DNA of 44,726 nt from Solirubrobacterales bacterium (GTDB lineage Bacteria; Actinomycetota; Thermoleophilia; Solirubrobacterales; 70-9). The stretch covers positions 1-44,726 of the forward strand of contig JAFKLL010000025.1 of assembly GCA_017304845.1 (NCBI GenBank), read 5' to 3'. This document shows, piece by piece, positions 38,310 through 44,726 of this stretch (the stretch's first letter is position 1; every line of letters begins with the position of its first letter). A model generated the notes under the pieces. It was not told where the DNA came from. It saw only the letters and a list, made by a program, of their open reading frames with translations, and searched no databases. A program made the translations under genes and the position numbers.

Positions 38310-39080
38310 ATGACCACGACAGTCACAGAAAAAACGCAACGCATTGAAGCACTCAAGAACGGCAATCGGGTCCAGGTTTACCGGGCCGGACAGCTGCGAC
38401 GTCTCGCGACGCTCGGGGCGTCACTCGAGGCGATCCTGCTCGATCCGAACATGGCACCGCTCGAACTCGGCCAGGTACTCATGGCGATCCCGTCCCAGCG
38501 CACCGCGAACCGCAGCCGACCCGGGATTCTGCCCAAGTCGATCGTGCAGGCCCGAGAGATCTCGCAGAAGGCGGAAGTGAGGTCCGGCCGCCCTATCGGC
38601 ACCCTGACCGAACCGAGCCGAAAGGCTGTCCTCAGGGCTGCGTTCGAGCTGATTGGACACCGCGCCTGGATCTTCCAGAGTGACGATCCACCCAAGTCAC
38701 TTAGGGCACGGAAAGTCACGATCAAGCGAAACGACCAGTCACGCGTTGCCCTCGAGAAGGCCAACAAGGTCCGGATCGAGCGCAGCCAGCAAAAGGCGCG
38801 CCTGCGAGCCGGCGAGATCGACCTGGAGGAGGCCCTCGACCTCGCCGCGTTTCGGACGTGGCAGCTGGGCAAGCTCGTTGTTCATCTCCGCCGGACGACC
38901 ATGAACGGCGTGGCGTATCTCGACCGCATGGCGCCTACCGCGGCAAAGAAGGTCCTGGCCAAGAACAGGATCTCCCCGCTGACCAAGATCGGTGATCTCA
39001 GCGCGGACTCCAAGAAGCTGCTCGTCATGCTCTTCGCGGAGGAGCGCTTCTGCAAACCCAGCATGGACGTGATCGCATGA
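38310..39080 (+). CDS. mIHF-like DNA-binding protein with N-terminal extension
   Basis: 256 residues, ATG with AAAGGAA upstream. About 145-205 (ALEKANKVRIERSQQKARL, then RAGEIDLEEALDLA, then GKLVVHLRRT) follows the order of actinobacterial integration host factor (mIHF), whose form is ALEKAxxARxxRAxxKxxL, SGELxLxxVL and a helix-two-turn-helix. The last part (YLDRMAPTAAKKVLAKNRISPL) could replace the GVGKxRAxxLM turn. The first 120 residues form another domain, with QVYRAGQLRRLATLGAS and AIPSQRTANRS, that I do not know. mIHF bends DNA and assists integration and replication, so a nucleoid or origin protein of the element is plausible. Homology is inferred by motif order. Confidence 0.5.
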   Translation: MTTTVTEKTQRIEALKNGNRVQVYRAGQLRRLATLGASLEAILLDPNMAPLELGQVLMAIPSQRTANRSRPGILPKSIVQAREISQKAEVRSGRPIGTLTEPSRKAVLRAAFELIGHRAWIFQSDDPPKSLRARKVTIKRNDQSRVALEKANKVRIERSQQKARLRAGEIDLEEALDLAAFRTWQLGKLVVHLRRTTMNGVAYLDRMAPTAAKKVLAKNRISPLTKIGDLSADSKKLLVMLFAEERFCKPSMDVIA

Positions 39081-39724
39081 GGCGCCTTATCCGCAGAATC
39101 GTCGTGATCATTGCCTGCTCGTTCTCGGTGGGTTACCTCTCCACCGGAAACGTCACCCAGGTGGTCTCCGCGTTCGGGCAGATCACCGGGGCCCTCGGAA
39201 TCAACGAGCTCGTCGAATCGTTCGATCAGATCGGTCATGGCGACTCAGCTGGGGCGGCAAGCACGCCACGATCCGCGACAGTGACGAGAGCAGTCGACGG
39301 CGACACCCTAGAGGTCACATTCAAGAACGGCGCCACCGCAGACGTGCGTCTGATCGGGTACGACACGCCGGAAAGTAAGCGGCCCGGGGTCGCCGTCGAA
39401 TGCGGCGGTCTCGAAGCCGCGGCCTTCACGAAGAAGGTGACCGAGGGGAAGCCAGTCAAGCTGACGGTGGACCCGTCTCAAGACAAGATCGACCGCTATG
39501 GCCGCCTGCTCCGCTATGCCCGCATCGATGGCAACGACGTCGGTCGACGCGTGATCGCCGCCGGGTGGGGCGCGCCCTACGTCTATGACGAATCCAGCCC
39601 CCCGAAGTTCACCGATGCCTACCGCAAGACCGCGACGGCAGCTGAGCGAAGCGGAAAAGGTGCCTGGGGCCTATGCGCCGGCAACTTCCACTCCGAAGAC
39701 GACGAACCATGGTCAGGTGACTGA
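39077..39724 (+). CDS. Thermonuclease-like nuclease with N-terminal anchor
   Basis: 215 residues. A short hydrophobic N-terminal segment (RRIVVIIACSFSVGYLS) acts as signal anchor. The SNase fold starts near 68: RAVDGDTLEV, then VRLIGYDTPES, the region KLTVDPSQDKIDRYGRLLRYARI, then VIAAGWG. The catalytic Arg-Glu-Arg set is present (R and E of RLIGYDTPE, R of DRYGRLLRY). It is probably exported or membrane-held and would degrade DNA outside, or process transferred DNA at the membrane. Conjugative plasmids sometimes carry such genes. The ATG overlaps the upstream stop (ATGA). Confidence 0.85.
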   Translation: MRRLIRRIVVIIACSFSVGYLSTGNVTQVVSAFGQITGALGINELVESFDQIGHGDSAGAASTPRSATVTRAVDGDTLEVTFKNGATADVRLIGYDTPESKRPGVAVECGGLEAAAFTKKVTEGKPVKLTVDPSQDKIDRYGRLLRYARIDGNDVGRRVIAAGWGAPYVYDESSPPKFTDAYRKTATAAERSGKGAWGLCAGNFHSEDDEPWSGD

Positions 39725-39726
39725 CC

Positions 39727-40053
39727 ATGGACGCCAAGACCACGAAGTGGCTCGAAGATCACCCGAACGAGGCCAGAGCACTGTCGACATTCACGGAGCA
39801 AATGGCGCACGAGCTGATGGCCAACTCCGCCAAGGGCAGCCGGGAGGACTGGATCCGTCGCGGCGCTCGAGACGGAATCAACGAGCTCCATTGGCACGCG
39901 GCAAAACTGTCCGTTGCCGTCAAGGACCTCGAGTACGGGGAACACGCCGACGTAGTTGAGGAGGCGGTGCAGGAGTTCGCCGCCGATGTCGCGGTCTGCG
40001 CCTTGATGGTCGCGGACAGCTCCGGAGTCCTGAGTATCACGGAGGACGCCTAA
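39727..40053 (+). CDS. Hypothetical phage-type helical protein
   Basis: 108 residues, all-helical. The segment ELHWHAAKLSVAV, later EEAVQEFAADVAVCALMVADSSG, resembles small phage proteins with an E-x-AADVA-x-x-x-MM-AD pattern, whose role is unknown to me. Starts three bases after the thermonuclease stop, without a clear ribosome site, so it is probably coupled. A rho-independent terminator follows. Confidence 0.55.
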   Translation: MDAKTTKWLEDHPNEARALSTFTEQMAHELMANSAKGSREDWIRRGARDGINELHWHAAKLSVAVKDLEYGEHADVVEEAVQEFAADVAVCALMVADSSGVLSITEDA

Positions 40054-40122
40054 CAGCAGCACAGAGAAGGAAGAGCCGGCCAGTTCCCTAGAGAACCGCC
40101 GGAGAACAGCAGACACACCTAC

Positions 40123-40146
40123 AGGCGGCCAGCGGGCCGCCTTTTT
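40123..40146 (+). terminator. Rho-independent terminator with U-tract
   Basis: AGGCGGCC-AGCG-GGCCGCCT followed by TTTTT. It is the only classical terminator with a T-run in the window, and marks the end of the P4 operon. Confidence 0.85.
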
Positions 40147-40174
40147 CATGCCCAGAAGGCAGAAGGAGAACTAC

Positions 40175-40858
40175 GTGAAGCAACCAGCAGAAACAATCCA
40201 GACGATCGCAAACCTGACCATCGATCGACACCACAAGACAGTCACGGTCGACGGCAAGAAAGTCCCGACGCTCAGCCGCGAGTACCTGCTGATCGACGAG
40301 CTCGCCCAGACCGAAGGACCGGTCAACCTCATCAAACTTGGCCGCTCCGCGTTCGCGAACAGCGAACTCACGACCGACTCGGCGGTCCTCGCGATCGCAT
40401 ACAGCCTCCGCACGAAGCTGACCAGCTACGGGGCCCGCCGCGGCCTCGTTCACGTCGACGGCAAGAAGATCACCATGTTCAGGTCGCCGGAGACAGTCCA
40501 AATCCAGGCGTTCCACGTTCCCTCAGCGAACTGGACGCCCGGGCCCGCGGACGGGACCGTAACCCCCGAGAAGGCGCTCTGCGAGTTGACGTGGGCCGGG
40601 GAGATTCCCGAGACCGACGACGGAACCGTGCTCGAGCAGGTCTGGCACCTGCTGAACGTCGACGATCGCCCCAACCGGCGGTTCGCGCCAGCCCTCTCGG
40701 TCGCAGACATCGTGACGCTGATGCCCGGCACCGCCGAATCGATCAGCTACCAGGTCGACCGAATCGGATGGATCCAACTGAAAGGTCGGATCGAAGCGGC
40801 CAGCGACGAAGTGGCCATGCTCGAGCGGCAACTGGAGGTGACACCCGCCAGCCGTTAG
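40175..40858 (+). CDS. Winged-helix (OmpR-type) protein without receiver
   Basis: 227 residues from a GTG with AAGGAG six bases upstream; the in-frame ATG at 40148 directly abuts the terminator and has no ribosome site. The N-terminal 95 residues follow the OmpR-type winged helix: LTIDRHHKTVTVDGKKV, LSREYLLIDELA, ANSELTTDSAVLAIAYSLRTKL, GLVHV. There is no receiver domain. The C-terminal 130 residues are unrecognised, ending in a helix (EAASDEVAMLERQLEV). A DNA-binding regulator of the following helicase and recombination genes is likely. Confidence 0.65.
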   Translation: MKQPAETIQTIANLTIDRHHKTVTVDGKKVPTLSREYLLIDELAQTEGPVNLIKLGRSAFANSELTTDSAVLAIAYSLRTKLTSYGARRGLVHVDGKKITMFRSPETVQIQAFHVPSANWTPGPADGTVTPEKALCELTWAGEIPETDDGTVLEQVWHLLNVDDRPNRRFAPALSVADIVTLMPGTAESISYQVDRIGWIQLKGRIEAASDEVAMLERQLEVTPASR

Positions 40859-40884
40859 CCGCCCCTCCAATGAAAGGAGGCTCA

Positions 40885-42783
40885 ATGGACAGTGTCCAGA
40901 TGAGCCGAGAGATCCTCGTCGACCTCGACCCGGATCAACGAGCGGCAGTTACCGCCCGAAACGAGTGGCCCCTGCTGGTGGCAGCGGGGCCGGGGGCCGG
41001 AAAGACCCGCGTTCTCACCAGACGCATCGCCTGGCTGATCCAAGCCACCGGGATCCCGGCGGGGCACGTGATGGCTCTCACCTTCACCAACGCGGCCGCC
41101 AAGGAGATGGGGGAGAGGCTCTACGACCTCATCGGCTCTCAAGCCATGCGTTGCCGCCTGTCGACAATCCACGCTCTCGCAGCGAGGATCGTCCGGGCCC
41201 ACGCGGAGAAGGTGGGTCTCACCCACGACTTCACGATCTTCGACCAGGACGCGCAGCTGAAGCTCGCCGCCCAGGTCCTCGAGCGTGAAGAGTCAGGAAT
41301 AGAACCTGCCGATCTCGTCCGGCAGGTTTCCCTCGAGAAGTCCATGCTCAAGGAGCCAGCACAGCTGGTGATCGAGAACCGCAGCCAGCTGGCCAGAGCC
41401 TGGGAACAATTCGACGAAGCTCAGACCCGCGCGAACGGCCTTGACTTCGAAGGTCTCATCGTCAAGGCGATCGAGCTGCTGGGCCACGACAACATCCGTC
41501 GCGGTTGGCAGAACGGCATCCGTGCCGTGCTGGTTGACGAGTTCCAGGACGTTTCAGAAGCGCAGTTCGAGCTGCTGAGAATGCTGATCGGCGAAACCGG
41601 TGCCGGACTGTCGGTGATCGGTGACGAAGACCAGTCGCTTTACTCCTGGCGCGGTGCCTCCACCGCCTTGATGACGGGATTCGAGCGGCACTTCCCGGAG
41701 TGTCAGGTGATCAACCTGGCTCGCAACTACCGATCGCACGAAGCGATCGTCGGGCCGGCCCGACGTCTGATCGAACACAACAACGGACGCCGCGGCAAGG
41801 AACTCGTCGCGCACCGAGACCACGGCTCCGCGCCGCGGTATCTCAGAGTCGACTCCGAAGAAGCCGAAGCTCTGGCGATCGTCGCCTGGGCCAAGGACCT
41901 CCTCCGGGCCGGCGAATCACCAAGCGAGATGGCCGTCCTCCTCCGGGTTCGATCTCTGCCACTCAAGAACGAGCTCGAGCGAAGCCTCGCCGGCGCCGGA
42001 ATCGCCTACCACGCGGTCGGTAGCACCACGCTGTGGGAACGCTCGGAAGTGCGCGACGTACTCGCGCTCTTCCACCTCCTGGCCAACGAACGCCACATGC
42101 CCGCGTTCGCCCGGGTGTTCGAGCAGATCAAGGGCATCGGCACCAAGGCAACCGATGCCGTCGTCCAAGCAGCGCGCAAGGAGGACAAGACGCCCCTGGA
42201 GATCTGCCGCGAAGGCAGTGTCGGCCTCGGACCGAAACGGGATGCTGCGGTCCAAGCGTTCCTCGAGCGCTACGACCACCTCATCGCCCTGGATCCGGAC
42301 CGACTCGGATTCTCCGGATGGGTAGGCCAGGTCATCTCTGGCTGGGGTTTTCCGGACACATGGAAGGCCGAAAAGGACGGCCGCAAGAAGCGAGAGAGCG
42401 TAGTTCAGCTCTACCGGGCGGCGGACGAGTTCGAAGCTCGCTGCGCCATGGAGAGCACCGACCCGACGATCAGTGACTGGCTCAACGAGCTGTCGCTACA
42501 CGCACCACAGTCCGGCAAGGAAGCCGAACGTCAGGGGCTAGCACTGGCAACGATCCATGCCTCGAAGGGTCTGGAGTTCTCGCATGTCTGGCTGGCCGGG
42601 TTCGACGAGGGAGTGCTGCCGTCAGCCAGATCACTGGAGGAAGGACGCGAGGACGAAGAACGGCGACTTGCCTACGTCGCGATCACACGCGCGAAGGAGA
42701 CCCTGACGGTCTCCTCGAGCGAGTACCGCCGAGGGCAAGACAGCCAGGTTTCACGGTTTGCGACGGAGGCCGGCCTTGTCTAG
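40885..42783 (+). CDS. UvrD/Rep-family SF1A helicase
   Basis: 632 residues. LDPDQRAAV Q-motif, Walker A AAGPGAGKTRVLTRRI at about 33, TFTNAAAKEMGERL, motif II VDEFQD at about 217, GDEDQSLYSWRGA, LARNYRSH, then ATIHASKGLEFSHVW and the final EERRLAYVAITRAKE. All seven motifs are intact, so an active 3'-5' helicase is expected. Slightly shorter than UvrD or PcrA, lacking the C-terminal interaction tail. AAAGGAGG precedes the ATG. In a conjugative element it may unwind DNA during replication or strand transfer. Confidence 0.9.
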   Translation: MDSVQMSREILVDLDPDQRAAVTARNEWPLLVAAGPGAGKTRVLTRRIAWLIQATGIPAGHVMALTFTNAAAKEMGERLYDLIGSQAMRCRLSTIHALAARIVRAHAEKVGLTHDFTIFDQDAQLKLAAQVLEREESGIEPADLVRQVSLEKSMLKEPAQLVIENRSQLARAWEQFDEAQTRANGLDFEGLIVKAIELLGHDNIRRGWQNGIRAVLVDEFQDVSEAQFELLRMLIGETGAGLSVIGDEDQSLYSWRGASTALMTGFERHFPECQVINLARNYRSHEAIVGPARRLIEHNNGRRGKELVAHRDHGSAPRYLRVDSEEAEALAIVAWAKDLLRAGESPSEMAVLLRVRSLPLKNELERSLAGAGIAYHAVGSTTLWERSEVRDVLALFHLLANERHMPAFARVFEQIKGIGTKATDAVVQAARKEDKTPLEICREGSVGLGPKRDAAVQAFLERYDHLIALDPDRLGFSGWVGQVISGWGFPDTWKAEKDGRKKRESVVQLYRAADEFEARCAMESTDPTISDWLNELSLHAPQSGKEAERQGLALATIHASKGLEFSHVWLAGFDEGVLPSARSLEEGREDEERRLAYVAITRAKETLTVSSSEYRRGQDSQVSRFATEAGLV

Positions 42784-42870
42784 CCGCAAGGACGTGGTTG
42801 ACGCCGGAAGCAGGAGTACATTTGAAATTGGCCGAGGGTCGCTCCTCGGCAAAAGCGAAAGGAACAACCG

Positions 42871-44430
42871 ATGAGTGAGTCAAACGGGAACGGCACCAAT
42901 GGTGCAACCGCAGTAGCGGAACCCGAAGAAGCACAGGATCACATCAGAGCAGTCGCTGCCGTCCAAACGAAGCAGCGACCTTTCAACATTCCGGCTGAGC
43001 TAGCCACGAAGCTGGCGGCGGCTCGGACCGAAGTCAAAGCGGTCGCCAAGAACGGTCACAACAAGGACCAGAACTACAGCTACGTCCAGGCAGAGGACGT
43101 CGTCAAGGAAGCCGGCAGGGCGCTGGCGACCGCCAAGGTTGTGGTGATGCCACCGGAGCCGTTGGAGATCGAGATGACGGATGTCCGATCGAACAGGGGC
43201 TCAAGCGGCAAGACGGTCATCGTGAAGTTCGCTGTTCGAGTGGTCGACGGCGAGACCGGGGAGGGCTACGAAACCGAGAGGATCGGAACGGCCTCCGACT
43301 ATCCCGGTGACAAGGCGATCTACAAGGCAGAGACCGGGATGATGAAGTACTTCCTCTCGTCCCTGCTCCAGATGCCCCTAGGAGATGGCACGATCGATCC
43401 GGAGGCCACGGAACACGGTGGAGGGGCCGTCAACCAGACGGACACCTCACCGGCCTCCGACAAGCAGAAGGACCTCTTCAAGACGCTGATCGGGGAGAAG
43501 AACCTGCCCCGGCCAGCCAAGAAGGCGATCGTCGCGTTCGTTGGCGGTGACGAACCCAAGAAGGGCGCGATCAGCCACGCGATCGACCAACTCATGAACG
43601 CCGATCCGCTCAAGTTCGCCGGCGAGTGCGGCTGGGACGGCACGGTCGACGACGAGCAGGAGGGCGACGCTGGCCAGGAGGCCGCGGGGGACACAACTCC
43701 CGGAACCGAACCGGCGGCAGAGAATCCGCCAGCCCCGACCGACGAGCAATCGCAGGCACGGGCGGCCACCACACAGGAGCCCGTCGGGGACCTCCCCGAA
43801 GCCGAAGGCGAGGCGCTGATCCAGTTCTGCCGGCATAAGGGAGCCACCAAGGGTGAGCTCTCCGTCATTCTCCGCTCGGTGGGCATGGAACTGCCCCCGG
43901 ACAGTGACCTGGATGACAAGGCACTCTACGCGGCCTTGAAGGGGGTACCGAGCGCCGCGGTGGCCCGCATCATCCAGATGGTCACGTCGGCAGCCGAAGC
44001 CAAGAAGGCGGCATCCGCCGCCGGAGGCTCCAAAGATCCGAAGGGTTCCGACAGCACGGCTCCCGAGGCTGCGGATAGCACCGAGGTCGATCCGAACTCA
44101 CCCCTCGGAAAGGCCATGGAGAGAGCGGCCGCGCTCGGCTACAAGAGCGAGTTCACCAACCTCGCCTGGTTGCTGTTCGACACCGAGACACCAGGTGACC
44201 TCAAGCAGAACCAGCTCGACCAACTGGTAGCCAAGCTCGAGCGAGCCAACAAGGTCGGAATCCAGCAGGCAGGAGTGGCGGCCTGCATCCGCAAGGCCCG
44301 CGAAGGCGAGCACGAACCGGAGAGCCGGGTCGAGCGGTTCGAAAGCTGGATCACCACCAAGGAAGAGAAGGCCGCCGCCACCAAGGCCGCCGACGAAGCC
44401 CACGCGGCAGCGGAAGGCCCCCAGGAATAG
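42871..44430 (+). CDS. ERF-family single-strand annealing protein
   Basis: 519 residues. About 45-175 is ERF-like: LAAARTEVKAVAKNG, NYSYVQAEDVVKEAGRAL, then SDYPGDKAIYKAETGMMKYFLSSLLQMPLGD. Next comes a short helical domain (KQKDLFKTLIGEKNL to about 240), an acidic Glu/Pro/Thr-rich linker, and a last helical third (EFTNLAWLLFDTETPGDLKQ and AAFK-rich end). ERF proteins anneal complementary single strands during phage and plasmid recombination; SSB follows immediately, as is usual. Twice the usual ERF length, so the C-terminal 300 residues are an extension of unknown role. AAAGGAA precedes the ATG. Confidence 0.8.
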   Translation: MSESNGNGTNGATAVAEPEEAQDHIRAVAAVQTKQRPFNIPAELATKLAAARTEVKAVAKNGHNKDQNYSYVQAEDVVKEAGRALATAKVVVMPPEPLEIEMTDVRSNRGSSGKTVIVKFAVRVVDGETGEGYETERIGTASDYPGDKAIYKAETGMMKYFLSSLLQMPLGDGTIDPEATEHGGGAVNQTDTSPASDKQKDLFKTLIGEKNLPRPAKKAIVAFVGGDEPKKGAISHAIDQLMNADPLKFAGECGWDGTVDDEQEGDAGQEAAGDTTPGTEPAAENPPAPTDEQSQARAATTQEPVGDLPEAEGEALIQFCRHKGATKGELSVILRSVGMELPPDSDLDDKALYAALKGVPSAAVARIIQMVTSAAEAKKAASAAGGSKDPKGSDSTAPEAADSTEVDPNSPLGKAMERAAALGYKSEFTNLAWLLFDTETPGDLKQNQLDQLVAKLERANKVGIQQAGVAACIRKAREGEHEPESRVERFESWITTKEEKAAATKAADEAHAAAEGPQE

Positions 44431-44514
44431 CGGAGACGGGCCGGTCCAGACTGGCCATGCCCGGATCCACCAGCAGTCCAGAGAACGTCAACCAGAAACT
44501 GAAGGAGCAAAACC

Positions 44515-44726
44515 GTGGAGAACATCAACCGAGTCACGATCACCGGCAACCTCACCGCCGACCCCGATCTGCGGAGTACCGGCGGCGGCACCCCGGTCTG
44601 CTCGCTGCGGGTCGCGGTCAACGGCCGTCGCAAGGACCAGTCCGGCAACTGGGTCGACAAGCCCAACTACTTCAACGTCGTGGTCTGGGGCGCGCAGGGT
44701 CAGAACTGCGCCAACTACCTCTCGAA
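44515..44726 (+). CDS. ssb: Single-strand DNA-binding protein, cut by window end
   Basis: GTG start with GAAGGAG seven bases upstream. The 70 visible residues are the SSB OB-fold: MENINRVTITGNLTADPDLR, then CSLRVAVNGRRKD, VDKPNYFNVVVWG and QNCANYLS. No interruption. The acidic C-terminal tail lies beyond the window. It follows the ERF gene and would bind strands displaced in transfer or recombination. Confidence 0.93.
   Translation, partial: MENINRVTITGNLTADPDLRSTGGGTPVCSLRVAVNGRRKDQSGNWVDKPNYFNVVVWGAQGQNCANYLS

Overview
Organism and setting. The window is high-GC actinobacterial DNA. The two left-hand secreted proteins, one Ig-like with a Lys/Arg-rich tail and one collagen-like with a PRNSVGSPQIRNGSV-type segment, are of a kind I associate with Thermoleophilia (Solirubrobacterales and relatives). 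The rest looks like one large conjugative element, either a plasmid or an integrative element. I see no integrase, attachment site or right-hand end, so these cannot be told apart.

Layout. 1-2900: two secreted or surface proteins, one truncated at the window edge. 3150-5005: a two-gene regulatory operon whose second gene joins an ECF-like sigma factor to a zinc-binding anti-sigma domain, a membrane segment and an outside tail. 5190-14715: a type IV secretion operon with a membrane coiled-coil protein, a small pilin-like protein, VirB6/TrbL-like, PrgI/VirB3-like and VirB4-like proteins, a multidomain wall hydrolase and a VirB8/TcpC-like protein. 14720-21456: a second transfer operon with a ParA-like protein lacking P-loop lysines, a SpoIIM-like membrane protein, a small membrane protein and a 1501-residue coupling ATPase fused to a replication-relaxation-like domain. 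21439-23625, minus strand: RecD2-type helicase. 23626-24883: largely non-coding, with a cluster of TCGATCG repeats (origin candidate) and a gene remnant. 24884-35677: an accessory block of about 18 small, mostly orphan genes, including a stand-alone ComM/ChlI domain, an orphan OmpR-type regulator and a NADAR protein. Their gaps hold tRNA-like cloverleaves, a recurrent CCGAC-loop hairpin and terminator hairpins. 35865-44726: a DNA-metabolism block with a RepB-like primase carrying a CHC2 zinc finger, an mIHF-like protein, a thermonuclease, a winged-helix regulator, a UvrD/Rep helicase, an ERF annealing protein and SSB (cut by the window end).

How it fits together. Four places carry the same two-part signal, a G-run GGGGGGTGGG and TCGACATAC, at identical spacing (exactly 20 bases between the T residues). 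A start codon follows exactly 14 or 15 bases after the second box. This is the geometry of a -35/-10 promoter giving leaderless mRNA. The four copies stand before the sigma/anti-sigma operon, the secretion operon, the coupling-protein operon and the replication operon. The simplest model is that the element-encoded membrane-tethered sigma factor reads these promoters and switches transfer and replication together. The sigma protein and the first protein of the secretion operon share a coiled-coil/proline-rich layout and a C-terminal tail ending SFGIGG, which suggests that they meet outside the membrane. This is my main candidate for an undescribed system. The second is the set of cloverleaf, CCGAC-hairpin and terminator modules of the accessory block.
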